29,772 nucleotides of DNA from a virus. Below the pieces are notes generated by a model that made no database searches, was not told the origin of the DNA, and worked only from the letters and a program-made list of their open reading frames with translations. Position 1 is the stretch's first letter. Each line of letters starts with the position of its first letter. Shown piece by piece: positions 16,341 through 22,777 of the stretch. Location: positions 1 to 29,772 of the IMG/VR virus record IMGVR_UViG_3300043436_001756. One strand, 5' to 3'. The translations under genes and the position numbers were made by a program.

Positions 16341-16482
16341 ACCGAAAGTGGAGAACACCACTCATTAAATCGGACTTCCATCTTCCTAGTGATGGATATC
16401 GAGACAACAGAGAATAAGTTGCGGAGGTCAAAAAAGACCATAAAATTGGGTGTAGTTACTCTGGCTTTAAAACCGAAACTAC
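16341..16482 (+). ncRNA. Structured 5' leader RNA with competing stems
   Basis: Untranslated leader with several pairings: CCGA/TCGG (16342/16370) enclosing AGTGG/CCACT (16347/16358); TCCATC/GATGGA (16377/16391); GGTC/GACC (16426/16436) around six A; GTAGTT/AACTAC (16452/16477). A seven-pair alternative, GACTTCC (16373) with GGAGGTC (16423), cannot coexist with the second and third hairpins. This is a switch-like or pseudoknotted layout. No known riboswitch class is recognised. The hammerhead just downstream would release this segment as a separate RNA. Confidence 0.55.
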
Positions 16483-16532
16483 GATACTTACAGAAAGGCA
16501 GTTATATTTTGGCTAAATAGTAAAAGGTCGTT

Positions 16533-16582
16533 GTGTCCAAGTTTGAATGAACTTGCTGATGAGCCACAGATTGGCGAAACAC
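16533..16582 (+). ncRNA. Hammerhead ribozyme, type III topology
   Basis: All core positions are present. Stem III strand GTG (16533-16535), then U-C at the cleavage site (cut after C16537). Stem I is CAAGTT/AACTTG (16538-16543/16550-16555, six perfect pairs, six-base loop). The CTGATGA box is 16556-16562. Stem II is GCCA/TGGC (16563-16566/16572-16575) with a five-base loop, followed by GAAA 16576-16579 and CAC 16580-16582 closing stem III. Stem III is short: three pairs plus the conserved A-U. Self-cleavage would leave a 59-nt leader on the gene at 16597. An upstream in-frame ATG at 16531 would read through the ribozyme and is not a real start. Confidence 0.9.
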
Positions 16583-16599
16583 TAAAACAAATCAAAATG
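16580..16599 (+). promoter_or_regulatory. Recurrent A-rich leader element (first of about nine copies)
   Basis: CACTAAAACAAATCAAAATG ends in the start codon. Close copies end in the ATGs at 16782 (identical 20 bases), 17306, 17611, 18576, 19462, 20707 and 24574; a shorter form precedes 17033. No Shine-Dalgarno is present; A-rich leaders are how Bacteroidota usually start translation. Here the first three bases also form a strand of ribozyme stem III, so ribozyme and translation signal are fused. Confidence 0.8.
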
Positions 16600-16758
16600 A
16601 TAACTTTAAAAGTAACAACACATAAAGGAACAGAAGTTGAAAATGTTATGTTTGAATTTACTGCTAAAACTAAAAAAGAAGTTAATGCAGAATTTGTAAA
16701 AAGACAAGGTTGGATGTATAAAGATAAAAACAGAACATACGAATACATTAAAAAATAA
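16597..16758 (+). CDS. Small early protein, 53 aa
   Basis: First gene of the early transcript. Start is the ATG in the A-rich leader; the upstream extension crosses the hammerhead. The protein (MITLKVTTHKGTEVENVMFE...) is basic with a beta-type N-terminus, a helix ('TKKEVNAEFVKRQGWM') and a Lys-rich end. No family recognised. First genes of early transcripts often act on host functions, but nothing in this sequence says so. Confidence 0.7.
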   Translation: MITLKVTTHKGTEVENVMFEFTAKTKKEVNAEFVKRQGWMYKDKNRTYEYIKK

Positions 16759-16764
16759 TTAAAC

Positions 16765-16784
16765 CACTAAAACAAATCAAAATG
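16765..16784 (+). promoter_or_regulatory. Recurrent A-rich leader element, identical copy
   Basis: Identical over 20 bases to the element at 16580, ending in the ATG at 16782, but with no ribozyme attached: no CTGATGA box occurs in the short gap after the previous stop. It shows the leader exists independently of the ribozymes. Confidence 0.8.
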
Positions 16785-17021
16785 AATTATCCAATTGACA
16801 ACTTAATAAAATTTAACAATATCAAATATAAATGGTCATCTTTCTGGGGAAATCCTTGTGTTTGGAATACAGATACAGATGAATGGGTGATGCAAATTGA
16901 AGATGGTAGAATATACTTTAATTCATTTGCAGAGTTGAATATGTATCCAACAACTAAAATCTACACAGATTTAGATGAGGCAAAAATTGTATGTGCTTGT
17001 ATTATTAATTCTCACTTTTAA
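16782..17021 (+). CDS. Hypothetical early protein, 79 aa
   Basis: Not recognised. A soluble, Trp/Tyr/Asn-rich acidic protein with 'YKWSSFWGNPCVWNTDTDEWVMQIEDGRIYFNS', giving a beta-sheet impression, and a C-terminal helix ending 'EAKIVCACIINSHF'. It begins in a perfect copy of the early leader element and ends 11 bases before the next ATG. Confidence 0.68.
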   Translation: MNYPIDNLIKFNNIKYKWSSFWGNPCVWNTDTDEWVMQIEDGRIYFNSFAELNMYPTTKIYTDLDEAKIVCACIINSHF

Positions 17022-17032
17022 AACAAAATCAA

Positions 17033-17233
17033 ATGAAAGTATTAGTTTCTGTAACAGAAGTTCTCACCTACAAAATTGAAAAAGAAGTTGAGATGACAAA
17101 AAAAGATTATTTGCACTATGTTAAAACTGGAAAATACAATCCAGAGATTGAACACCAAGTCACATCAGATATTGATGCTGAACATTGGGTAGAAACAAAA
17201 TCTTGGATTGATGACATTGAAGAAGTACAATAA
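17033..17233 (+). CDS. Hypothetical early protein, 66 aa
   Basis: Not recognised. Starts MKVLVSVTEVLTYKIEKEVEMTK; acidic, with a likely beta strand then a helix, and 'DAEHWVETKSWIDDIEEVQ' at the end. Preceded by AAAACAAAATCAAATG, a shortened form of the recurrent leader. Its stop lies seven bases before the second hammerhead ribozyme, so cleavage there would free the 3' end of this message. Confidence 0.66.
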   Translation: MKVLVSVTEVLTYKIEKEVEMTKKDYLHYVKTGKYNPEIEHQVTSDIDAEHWVETKSWIDDIEEVQ

Positions 17234-17239
17234 ATTAAA

Positions 17240-17289
17240 GATTAACTGATGAGGATTTATTATCCGAAATGCCGTGAGGCATCTTAATC
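17240..17289 (+). ncRNA. Hammerhead ribozyme, type I topology
   Basis: All core elements are present. Stem I is GATTAA/TTAATC (17240-17245/17284-17289, six perfect pairs). The CTGATGA box is 17246-17252. Stem II is GGAT/ATCC (17253-17256/17262-17265) with a five-base loop. GAAA is 17266-17269. Stem III is TGCC/GGCA (17270-17273/17278-17281) capped by a GTGA (GNRA) tetraloop. U-C follows at 17282-17283, with cleavage expected after C17283. The 3' product would begin at 17284 and keep a 22-nt leader before the ATG at 17306. It lies in the gap between two small genes, so cutting would separate them into different messages with 2',3'-cyclic-phosphate and 5'-OH ends. Confidence 0.95.
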
Positions 17290-17305
17290 ACTAAAACAAA
17301 ACAAA

Positions 17306-17587
17306 ATGAGAACTATTAATTTAACCTTGCCAAAATTAACAAAACAAGAAAAAGAAAATGTGCAATCTATGACAATCTGGAAAGCATATCAAAAAGAACT
17401 TTCTAATGCAGAAAATATGAAAACCATATATGAGAAATGCAAAATAGCAATATCAAATGGTGTAAATATTGAACAAGCAATGTCTGGTAAAATCTATTTT
17501 TATAATGAGGCAATTGAAAGTTGGAACAAGGCACAAAAACTATTGGTAGATTTCAATGAATTTGAATCTAATAGAAAATACAAATAA
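17306..17587 (+). CDS. Hypothetical early protein, 93 aa
   Basis: Not recognised. Mostly helical and Lys/Glu-rich ('LTKQEKENVQSMTIWKAYQK', 'ENMKTIYEKCKIAISNG', 'FYNEAIESWNKAQKLLVD'), with no membrane segment. It is translated from the message released by the type I hammerhead and starts in the recurrent A-rich leader. Followed at 24 bases by the next leader-borne gene. Confidence 0.68.
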   Translation: MRTINLTLPKLTKQEKENVQSMTIWKAYQKELSNAENMKTIYEKCKIAISNGVNIEQAMSGKIYFYNEAIESWNKAQKLLVDFNEFESNRKYK

Positions 17588-17610
17588 TTAAATCACTAAA
17601 ACAAAATCAA

Positions 17611-18459
17611 ATGACAACAGAAATCACAAGATATGCATATGTATCACAAGGTCAGCAATCAAAAATGTACACATTATGGGTTGACCATTTGAATGGTTCA
17701 GAATTTGTAAAACCCAGATATGTGAAAAACCTATCAACCAACAAGGACAAAGCATTGGAAATGGGAATGCTTTATGCATCCAATTGTAATATTCAATTTT
17801 TTGATGATTCAATGGATGAGTTGAGAAAAATAAAAAGAATCCACAAATGGACAGATACAATGGTTCGCTTTGGAAAGAACTATGGAACAGAGTTGAGAGA
17901 TTGTGAACCAAAGTTTATTGTATGGATTGCAAAAGGTTCACCATTGAAAAATGAGCATTCTGGTGAATGGTCAAACAATTATTTTGGTGGTCAAGAATTC
18001 TGTGAAATAGCACAAGAAATTGCAGTTGAAATGGGTCTAGGAAAAATTGAGAATAGGTTAAATAATAATTCTTGGTTTGTCACAAATGAAAAGTATGACC
18101 AGACAACTGAATTGTTGAAGAAAAAAGCAGAGGAAAAGAATGACCATCATTACACAAATGGTCAGAGATTGGAACTTACTTTGACATTTTTGAAAAGAAC
18201 TGGTTATGAATCTGATTATGGGTTTATAAACATATACAATTTTCAAGATGCATATAAAAACATTTTTACATACAAAGGAACAAGCCATCCATTTTACAAA
18301 TATGTTCAATGGAATGAAATTGTTGATGGGGTAGAACATAGTGGAAGAGACATCTTGGATTTAGAAATAAATGATACCATCACATTTACTGCAACCATTA
18401 AGCATTCAGAATACAAAGGACAAAAACAGACATTCATTCAAAGAATCAAAATCAAATAA
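17611..18459 (+). CDS. Hypothetical protein with OB-like C-terminal segment, 282 aa
   Basis: The largest unknown of the early cluster. The N-terminal 200 residues have no motif I know ('YVSQGQQSKMYTLWVDHLNGSEFVKPRYV', Trp- and Lys-rich). The C-terminal segment 'INDTITFTATIKHSEYKGQKQTFIQRIK' matches a short beta motif (GD-V-FTATVK-H-EYKG-KQT-L-R) that often ends phage and bacterial DNA-associated proteins and looks like the last strands of an OB fold. Nucleic-acid binding is therefore possible. It starts in a recurrent A-rich leader (17594-17613). Confidence 0.65.
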   Translation: MTTEITRYAYVSQGQQSKMYTLWVDHLNGSEFVKPRYVKNLSTNKDKALEMGMLYASNCNIQFFDDSMDELRKIKRIHKWTDTMVRFGKNYGTELRDCEPKFIVWIAKGSPLKNEHSGEWSNNYFGGQEFCEIAQEIAVEMGLGKIENRLNNNSWFVTNEKYDQTTELLKKKAEEKNDHHYTNGQRLELTLTFLKRTGYESDYGFINIYNFQDAYKNIFTYKGTSHPFYKYVQWNEIVDGVEHSGRDILDLEINDTITFTATIKHSEYKGQKQTFIQRIKIK

Positions 18460-18461
18460 CT

Positions 18462-18557
18462 ATGAAACCAATCAAATATTTTTTCAGTTACCAGAGACCA
18501 CAAATCATTGCTGGTCTTATTATAGCACTTTATTTTTTAACCAGATTTTTTTATTAA
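18462..18557 (+). CDS. Tiny membrane protein, 31 aa
   Basis: A 31-residue protein (MKPIKYFFSYQRPQIIAGLI...) with one hydrophobic segment at about 15-26 (IIAGLIIALYFL) after a basic N-terminus, so a single membrane helix is likely. It starts two bases after the previous stop and fills the gap before the next leader. Small phage membrane peptides of this type can affect host envelope functions, but none is indicated here. Confidence 0.45.
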   Translation: MKPIKYFFSYQRPQIIAGLIIALYFLTRFFY

Positions 18558-18575
18558 TCACAAATCACTAAAACA

Positions 18576-18803
18576 ATGAAAAACAAAATTGATTTTTTAT
18601 GCAAACAAGATTTAGAAATGAATCACTTTTTTAATATTGCAATTGCAAAAACCTATGTCAGAATACTTGGTGACTGGACTCAAGATGCAGAAGATTATCT
18701 AATTTCAAAAGGATTTATCAAAAATGATTTTCTATATGAAAATGATGATACCAAATATGAAATGGAGTTGGGTTGTTTATATGTAATTTTATTCAAGGAC
18801 TAA
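18576..18803 (+). CDS. Hypothetical early protein, 75 aa
   Basis: Not recognised. Starts MKNKIDFLCKQDLEMNHFFN; acidic and largely helical, with 'DWTQDAEDYLISKGFIKNDF'. Preceded by a short form of the recurrent leader (CACTAAAACAATG). Its stop TAATG overlaps the ATG of the zinc-ribbon-like gene by one base. Confidence 0.66.
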   Translation: MKNKIDFLCKQDLEMNHFFNIAIAKTYVRILGDWTQDAEDYLISKGFIKNDFLYENDDTKYEMELGCLYVILFKD

Positions 18804-18925
18804 TGATAGATACATACAACAATCCACCAGAAGAATTTGAGAATGAATGTTCATATTGCGGAGAACCTTGTTTAAAGCGTTTCTGCGACACTAACTGCCA
18901 GAAGGCATATGAAAGTGACAACTAA
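18803..18925 (+). CDS. Small zinc-finger-like protein, 40 aa
   Basis: A 40-residue protein with a four-cysteine knuckle: Cys16-x2-Cys19 ('CSYCGEPC'), Cys23, Cys28 and Cys32 ('FCDTNCQKAYES'). This spacing is that of small zinc ribbons or treble-clef fingers common in phage early regions. The start overlaps the previous stop and the stop overlaps the next ATG (TAATG on both sides). Likely a nucleic-acid- or protein-binding zinc protein; the target is unknown. Confidence 0.68.
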   Translation: MIDTYNNPPEEFENECSYCGEPCLKRFCDTNCQKAYESDN

Positions 18926-19104
18926 TGACATTTGATGATTTTCAGCGACTATATGAGGAAATGATGTCCTTGTTCGCAAAAGACAAAGAACTGACTCACA
19001 TTGAAATCACATTCAACATCCAGCCAGTTATCAAAGATAAAAAAACAGCAAGAATAAATGTAAAAACTTTTAAAAATGAAAATAGAACTAATTACAAACA
19101 TTGA
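18925..19104 (+). CDS. Hypothetical protein, 59 aa
   Basis: Not recognised. Begins MTFDDFQRLYEEMMSLFAKD (helical), then 'ELTHIEITFNIQPVIKDKKTARINVKTF' with beta character. Its ATG shares one base with the stop of the zinc-finger-like gene, and its end overlaps the next gene by 29 bases. Continuous overlap with neighbours is the main support. Confidence 0.6.
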   Translation: MTFDDFQRLYEEMMSLFAKDKELTHIEITFNIQPVIKDKKTARINVKTFKNENRTNYKH

Positions 19105-19264
19105 GTTTGGAGGAATAGATTGGTCAGATTACCCAGATATGTGTGATGTGTACATTGAATCAGCAGATTATGATGGCATTCCAATGGATGCTGACCAGTT
19201 AGAAGAAGTGAACAAAGATTCACAATTGTTGTATGAATTATTTGCATCACAAAATGATATCTAG
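19076..19264 (+). CDS. Small acidic protein, 62 aa
   Basis: A very acidic 62-residue protein ('DWSDYPDMCDVYIESADYDGIPMDADQLEEVNKD'). The 'YIESADYDG-P-D-D-LEE-N-D' pattern is one I associate with small phage proteins of unknown role. Acidic charge could suit a DNA mimic, but length and motif give no direct support. Overlaps genes on both sides. Confidence 0.62.
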   Translation: MKIELITNIEFGGIDWSDYPDMCDVYIESADYDGIPMDADQLEEVNKDSQLLYELFASQNDI

Positions 19265-19439
19265 TCAAGACAGATGGGTTTTGCTTGATGATGATGGCAC
19301 ACCAGTACAGATTGGAATGAGTGAAGAATATGCACTTGGATTTTTGAATTTTATAGATTCAATTTACAAAGGGCAAAAACAATACTCAATCAAGTTTGAT
19401 GAATATTATGAATACCACGAGTACAAAAAAGAAAATTAA
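19254..19439 (+). CDS. Hypothetical protein, 61 aa
   Basis: Begun at ATG 19254 it reads MISSQDRWVLLDDDGTPVQI; a start at 19233 would lengthen the overlap with the previous gene and is less likely. A compact beta-type N-terminus and helix ('SEEYALGFLNFIDSIYKG') are followed by a Tyr/Glu-rich tail. Not recognised. The stop is followed directly by a recurrent leader. Confidence 0.58.
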   Translation: MISSQDRWVLLDDDGTPVQIGMSEEYALGFLNFIDSIYKGQKQYSIKFDEYYEYHEYKKEN

Positions 19440-19461
19440 TAAATCACTAAAACAAATTAAA

Positions 19462-19680
19462 ATGGGTAAAACAAGCAATGATGATTTAATCAATTACTTG
19501 ACATCATCAATTGAGGCATTAAGAATAGAAAATTCCAGATTAATGGAAGAAAATGAAAGGTTAATCAATAACATAGAAGTTGTTGATGCAGAACTAATCA
19601 CCCACCAATCTGGTATGGGTGGATATTACAATTTTATCAATCAATTCAATTATCAATTAAAATCAAAACAAAATGACTAA
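19462..19680 (+). CDS. Coiled-coil early protein, 72 aa
   Basis: Start chosen at the ATG of the recurrent A-rich leader (19445-19464); an upstream in-frame ATG at 19396 would translate the leader itself. The protein has a heptad-like helix 'LTSSIEALRIENSRLMEENERLINNIEVVDAE', a likely coiled coil, then a Gly/Asn-rich tail. Overlaps the ERF gene by eight bases. Possibly an accessory to recombination proteins by position. Confidence 0.65.
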   Translation: MGKTSNDDLINYLTSSIEALRIENSRLMEENERLINNIEVVDAELITHQSGMGGYYNFINQFNYQLKSKQND

Positions 19681-20272
19681 AACAATTGTGAGCATCAATG
19701 ATGCACCAGAGGTGTTGCCAACATTGCAACAGAAACTATCTTGTATTCAAGTTGAATTCAAAGCCAAAAAGAATTCATTTAACAAATTTGGGAATTACCA
19801 TTACAGAAGTGCAGAAAGCATTTTGGAGGCATTAAAACCACTCAATGAAAAGTACAATGTGTATTTCACCATCAATGAGCAATTAATAAATGCAAACCCA
19901 CCAATTTTGAATTCTGTGGCAACAATCTGGGATTGTGATTCATCACATAGTATTGATTGTACTGCCGTTGTTGGAATTGATTTAGACCAGAAAGGAATGG
20001 CAATGTCACAAAGATTTGGTTCTGCTAGTTCTTATGGCAAAAAATATGCATTAGGCAATCTACTTTTGATTGATGATACAAGTGATGCAGATGCTACTAA
20101 TACTCACGGAAAAGAGGCAAAGCCAGAACCCAGAGAAAAGCCAGAACTAAAACTTGATAGCAATGCATTTGACCAAGCACTTGTGTATATGTCATCTGGA
20201 GGTGATATAGCATTAATAGAAAAGAAATACAAACTAACAGAGGAAATCAAAAACAAACTTTTAAACAAATAA
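19673..20272 (+). CDS. erf: ERF-family single-strand annealing protein, 199 aa
   Basis: Phage ERF proteins anneal complementary single strands in recombination and genome circularisation. Family features: 'KLSCIQVEFKAKKNSFNKFGNYHYRSAESILEALKPL' (N-terminal core), 'SVATIWDCDSSHSIDCTAVVGID' and 'GMAMSQRFGSASSYGKKYALGNLLLIDD', the strongest signature (GS-SSYGKKYAL-NL). The C-terminal part after about residue 140 is charged and variable, as usual. It is followed four bases later by the SSB-like gene, a typical pairing of annealing protein and single-strand binder. Confidence 0.9.
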   Translation: MTKTIVSINDAPEVLPTLQQKLSCIQVEFKAKKNSFNKFGNYHYRSAESILEALKPLNEKYNVYFTINEQLINANPPILNSVATIWDCDSSHSIDCTAVVGIDLDQKGMAMSQRFGSASSYGKKYALGNLLLIDDTSDADATNTHGKEAKPEPREKPELKLDSNAFDQALVYMSSGGDIALIEKKYKLTEEIKNKLLNK

Positions 20273-20275
20273 GAA

Positions 20276-20647
20276 ATGGAAATTCAAGGTCAAATTATTA
20301 AAATTGGGGAAACACAAGTTCTAGGACAAAAAGGTTTCAAAAAGAGACAATTGGTCATCAAAACAGATGCACAATATCCACAGAGCATTCCAGTAGATTT
20401 TACACAAGATAAAACTGGTTTATTGGATATGTTCAAACTGGGTGATTTTGTTACCATAGGAATCAATATTCAAGGTTCAGAATGGGAGGGTAAATTTTAT
20501 TGCAATCTGAATGGCTGGAAAATCAACAAAGGAGAAAAAGAGAAATCTGCAAGTTCATTTATGCCAGATAGAGTTGAATTGGTTGGTGATATGGCAAACC
20601 AATTTAATGAAAGCCAAATGGATGATGAAAATGATTTACCATTCTAA
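20276..20647 (+). CDS. SSB-like OB-fold protein (DUF3127-like), 123 aa
   Basis: Resembles the DUF3127 family of Bacteroidota and their phages, thought to be OB-fold single-strand DNA binders: 'GQIIKIGETQVLGQKGFKKRQLVIKTD', 'YPQSIPVDFTQDK', 'FKLGDFVTIGINIQGSEWEGKFYCNLNGWKI'. The C-terminus DDENDLPF is an acidic tip ending in Pro-Phe, as in bacterial SSB, where it recruits repair and replication partners. Directly follows ERF and is followed by a terminator-like hairpin. Confidence 0.82.
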   Translation: MEIQGQIIKIGETQVLGQKGFKKRQLVIKTDAQYPQSIPVDFTQDKTGLLDMFKLGDFVTIGINIQGSEWEGKFYCNLNGWKINKGEKEKSASSFMPDRVELVGDMANQFNESQMDDENDLPF

Positions 20648-20655
20648 ATTCAAAA

Positions 20656-20686
20656 GGGTGATGTGTAGTGCATCACCCATTTTTTT
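20656..20686 (+). terminator. Rho-independent terminator inside the early region
   Basis: GGGTGATG and CATCACCC form an eight-pair stem with a seven-base loop followed by ATTTTTTT. It lies just after the SSB-like gene; the recurrent A-rich leader of the next gene begins in the tail of the T run. Either early transcription stops partially here or the hairpin works in RNA processing, because no promoter is evident before the next gene. Confidence 0.8.
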
Positions 20687-20706
20687 AATCACTAAAATAA
20701 ATAAAA

Positions 20707-21135
20707 ATGAAAAAACAAGTTAGAAAAAATGTACCAGAAAAGTATTTGAGAACATTGACTGAAATGTATGGCAACAAATTATTAAACAAGCCATTTGAAA
20801 TTCAGAATTTTTTAAAAGAAAAGAAGATAAATAGAGGTATCACAATTGCATTGTGTGAATTCAAACTATTGCAGAAAGTTGGTCACAACAAATGGATGTG
20901 GATTGGTGGAAAACCAACAATGGAAATGGCTTTGGAAGTGATTGAATTTTTGAGGTTAAAATCAGAAAGATGCAATCAAGGTTTGAAAGTTGTTTCAAAG
21001 CCAGTTGAAGAAATCAAAAAAGAATTAGTTTTTAAATCAATTAAAAAACCTAGAGCAGTGAAAGAAATCCCAGTTCAGAAGAAAGGATTGAAATTGAGTT
21101 TGTTCTGGGGATTGTTTAATTTTCAAAAGGACTAA
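20707..21135 (+). CDS. Hypothetical basic protein, 142 aa
   Basis: Not recognised. Very basic. Residues 8-85 ('VPEKYLRTLTEMYGNKLLNKPFEIQNFLKEKKINRGITIALCEFKLLQKVG') suggest helices with a winged-helix flavour. A Lys/Val-rich linker follows, ending in 'LSLFWGLFNFQKD'. It precedes the replicative ATPase gene by two bases, so it may be a helicase loader or DNA-binding partner; that is inference from position. Starts in a recurrent leader copy (20690-20709). Confidence 0.62.
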   Translation: MKKQVRKNVPEKYLRTLTEMYGNKLLNKPFEIQNFLKEKKINRGITIALCEFKLLQKVGHNKWMWIGGKPTMEMALEVIEFLRLKSERCNQGLKVVSKPVEEIKKELVFKSIKKPRAVKEIPVQKKGLKLSLFWGLFNFQKD

Positions 21136-21137
21136 AG

Positions 21138-22049
21138 ATGCTCATTGACTACAAAAAGCAGTTAGATGTTCTGCAAAATATTAGAAAAGGAAAGTTCAAA
21201 GAGGGTTTGAAATTAGACATTCCAGAACTTGATGAGTACATCAGATACAAACCCAGCAATTTCAATATTGTTCTGGGACACGCTAATGTTGGAAAGACCA
21301 CATCTATCTTGTATTTGATGCTTTGCTATTCATTGAAGCACCAATTGAGATGGTTGATATGTTCAACAGAGAATGATTCATATTCTTTGATTAGAAAACT
21401 GGTTGAGTTCCTTGATGAAACACCAATCAATCTGATTTCAGATGCCAATTTCAAAACACATACTGAATTCATCAATAAGCATTTCAAATTTGTGGACAAC
21501 AATGTGATGTATGATTATCATACTGCAATTGATATGTTCAAAAAAGTCAAGGTTGATTTCAATTACAATGGAATTTTGCTCGACCCATATAATGCTCTAA
21601 TCAAAGACAATGACCAGATGAAAAATCTGGGTGGTCACGAGTATGACTATCAAGCGTGTACAGAGATGAGAATGTTCTGCAAAGAGTTCAAGGTTTCACT
21701 CTGGTTGAATACCCACGCAAATACCAATGCTTTGAGAATGGTGTACAAAGGTGACCACCAATATGCTGGACATCCATTACCACCAATGGCATCTGATGTT
21801 GAGGGTGGTGGAAAGTTTGTGAATAGAGCAGATGATTTCATTGTGGTTCATAGATTCACTTTACATCCACAACTATACACAACTACAATGTTGCATATCA
21901 GAAAGGTGAAAGAGATTGAAACTGGTGGGAGACCAACCAGTATTGACAACCCAATTGAAATTGTAGCACTGCAAAACAATGTAGGATTCAGCATCAATGG
22001 AAAGTCCATTTTGAGAACCATAAAAGAAAGTCAATTAAATTTCCTATAA
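21138..22049 (+). CDS. RecA/DnaB-like ATPase (putative replicative helicase), 303 aa
   Basis: A RecA-fold P-loop ATPase: Walker A GHANVGKTT (47-55); Walker B with Asp149 in 'GILLDPYNAL'; 'LICSTENDSYSLIRKLVEF' (catalytic Glu region, about 73-91); a sensor-like 'SLWLNTHANTNA' near 193. The core resembles the C-terminal ATPase domain of DnaB/KaiC-type proteins without the DnaB N-terminal domain, as in short phage helicases. Placed among replication genes it is the likely helicase or a recombinase motor. A further 'DVEGGGKFVNRADDFIVVHRF' segment fits this class. Confidence 0.78.
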   Translation: MLIDYKKQLDVLQNIRKGKFKEGLKLDIPELDEYIRYKPSNFNIVLGHANVGKTTSILYLMLCYSLKHQLRWLICSTENDSYSLIRKLVEFLDETPINLISDANFKTHTEFINKHFKFVDNNVMYDYHTAIDMFKKVKVDFNYNGILLDPYNALIKDNDQMKNLGGHEYDYQACTEMRMFCKEFKVSLWLNTHANTNALRMVYKGDHQYAGHPLPPMASDVEGGGKFVNRADDFIVVHRFTLHPQLYTTTMLHIRKVKEIETGGRPTSIDNPIEIVALQNNVGFSINGKSILRTIKESQLNFL

Positions 22050-22050
22050 T

Positions 22051-22599
22051 ATGAAAAATATTCTTGATGTGCTTTTCTTAAAGCATTCTGTTTGGATTAA
22101 ATATGTGAAATCATTTGGTTGTCCAGATGATGTTGCAGAGGACTATGTGCAAGAAATGTACATCAAGATTTTTGACTATTCTCAAAAAACAAACAATGAC
22201 TTAATGTTCAATGAAGATGAGGTGAACTACTATTTCATTTATGTAACATTGAAAAATTTGTATTATGATGCCATTAGGAGGTCAAATAAGCGAGTAATTG
22301 TAGAGATAGATGAAAACATATATCTAATTGAAAATGATTACACAGAGGACTTGTATAATGTCCAGAGTAAAGCAGTTGAAATCTGGCTGGAAAAAATCAA
22401 TTCAGAAATTGATGCATTGTCCAATCTGGAATACTCAAAGAAATTAGTGACATTGACATATTACAAATATATTTTTGACAAAGCATTGGTTCAGCAAGTC
22501 AATTTGAGTGTTTTAAGTAGAGACATAGGAATTACTTACTGGAGTTTGAGAAACACATTGAAGAACATAAAAAGACAAATAAATGATGAGCAAATTTAA
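22051..22599 (+). CDS. Sigma-70-like factor, 182 aa
   Basis: Looks like a phage-encoded small sigma factor. Region-2-like 'CPDDVAEDYVQEMYIKIFDY' (about 24-43) and 'VTLKNLYYDAIRRSNKR' (about 65-85) match the pattern of sigma region 2 in ECF-type proteins. The C-terminal 'LSRDIGITYWSLRNTLKNIKRQI' (about 156-178) is a region-4-like helix-turn-helix. The middle is acidic, as in sigma linkers. Begins two bases after the ATPase stop. It could direct RNA polymerase to late promoters such as the CGTTATA copies; that link is inferred. Confidence 0.72.
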   Translation: MKNILDVLFLKHSVWIKYVKSFGCPDDVAEDYVQEMYIKIFDYSQKTNNDLMFNEDEVNYYFIYVTLKNLYYDAIRRSNKRVIVEIDENIYLIENDYTEDLYNVQSKAVEIWLEKINSEIDALSNLEYSKKLVTLTYYKYIFDKALVQQVNLSVLSRDIGITYWSLRNTLKNIKRQINDEQI

Positions 22600-22777
22600 C
22601 TTGTATGACCAGATGTCTCCATTGGAGAGAGCAACTCTATTTATTGAGAAATACTCTTTTGAGTACATAAGATTCACTATCAATGGAATGATTAAACAGA
22701 CCAGAAAAAATGATGAAGCAGTTGCTTGCAATTACTGGAATGAAGTTGCCATTGAGATAAAAAAACTGAAACAATGA
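22583..22777 (+). CDS. Hypothetical protein, 64 aa
   Basis: Not recognised. A helical 64-residue protein: 'MSPLERATLFIEKYSFEYIRFTINGMIKQ' and 'CNYWNEVAIEIKKLKQ'. It overlaps the end of the sigma-like gene by 17 bases and its stop overlaps the next ATG. The pattern resembles the C-terminal helices of small phage DNA-associated proteins but gives no family. Confidence 0.6.
   Translation: MMSKFNLYDQMSPLERATLFIEKYSFEYIRFTINGMIKQTRKNDEAVACNYWNEVAIEIKKLKQ

Noticed and set aside
16531-16596. In-frame upstream start for the first early gene
   Set aside because: It would translate the hammerhead ribozyme and the A-rich leader; the ATG at 16597 has the same leader as other early genes.
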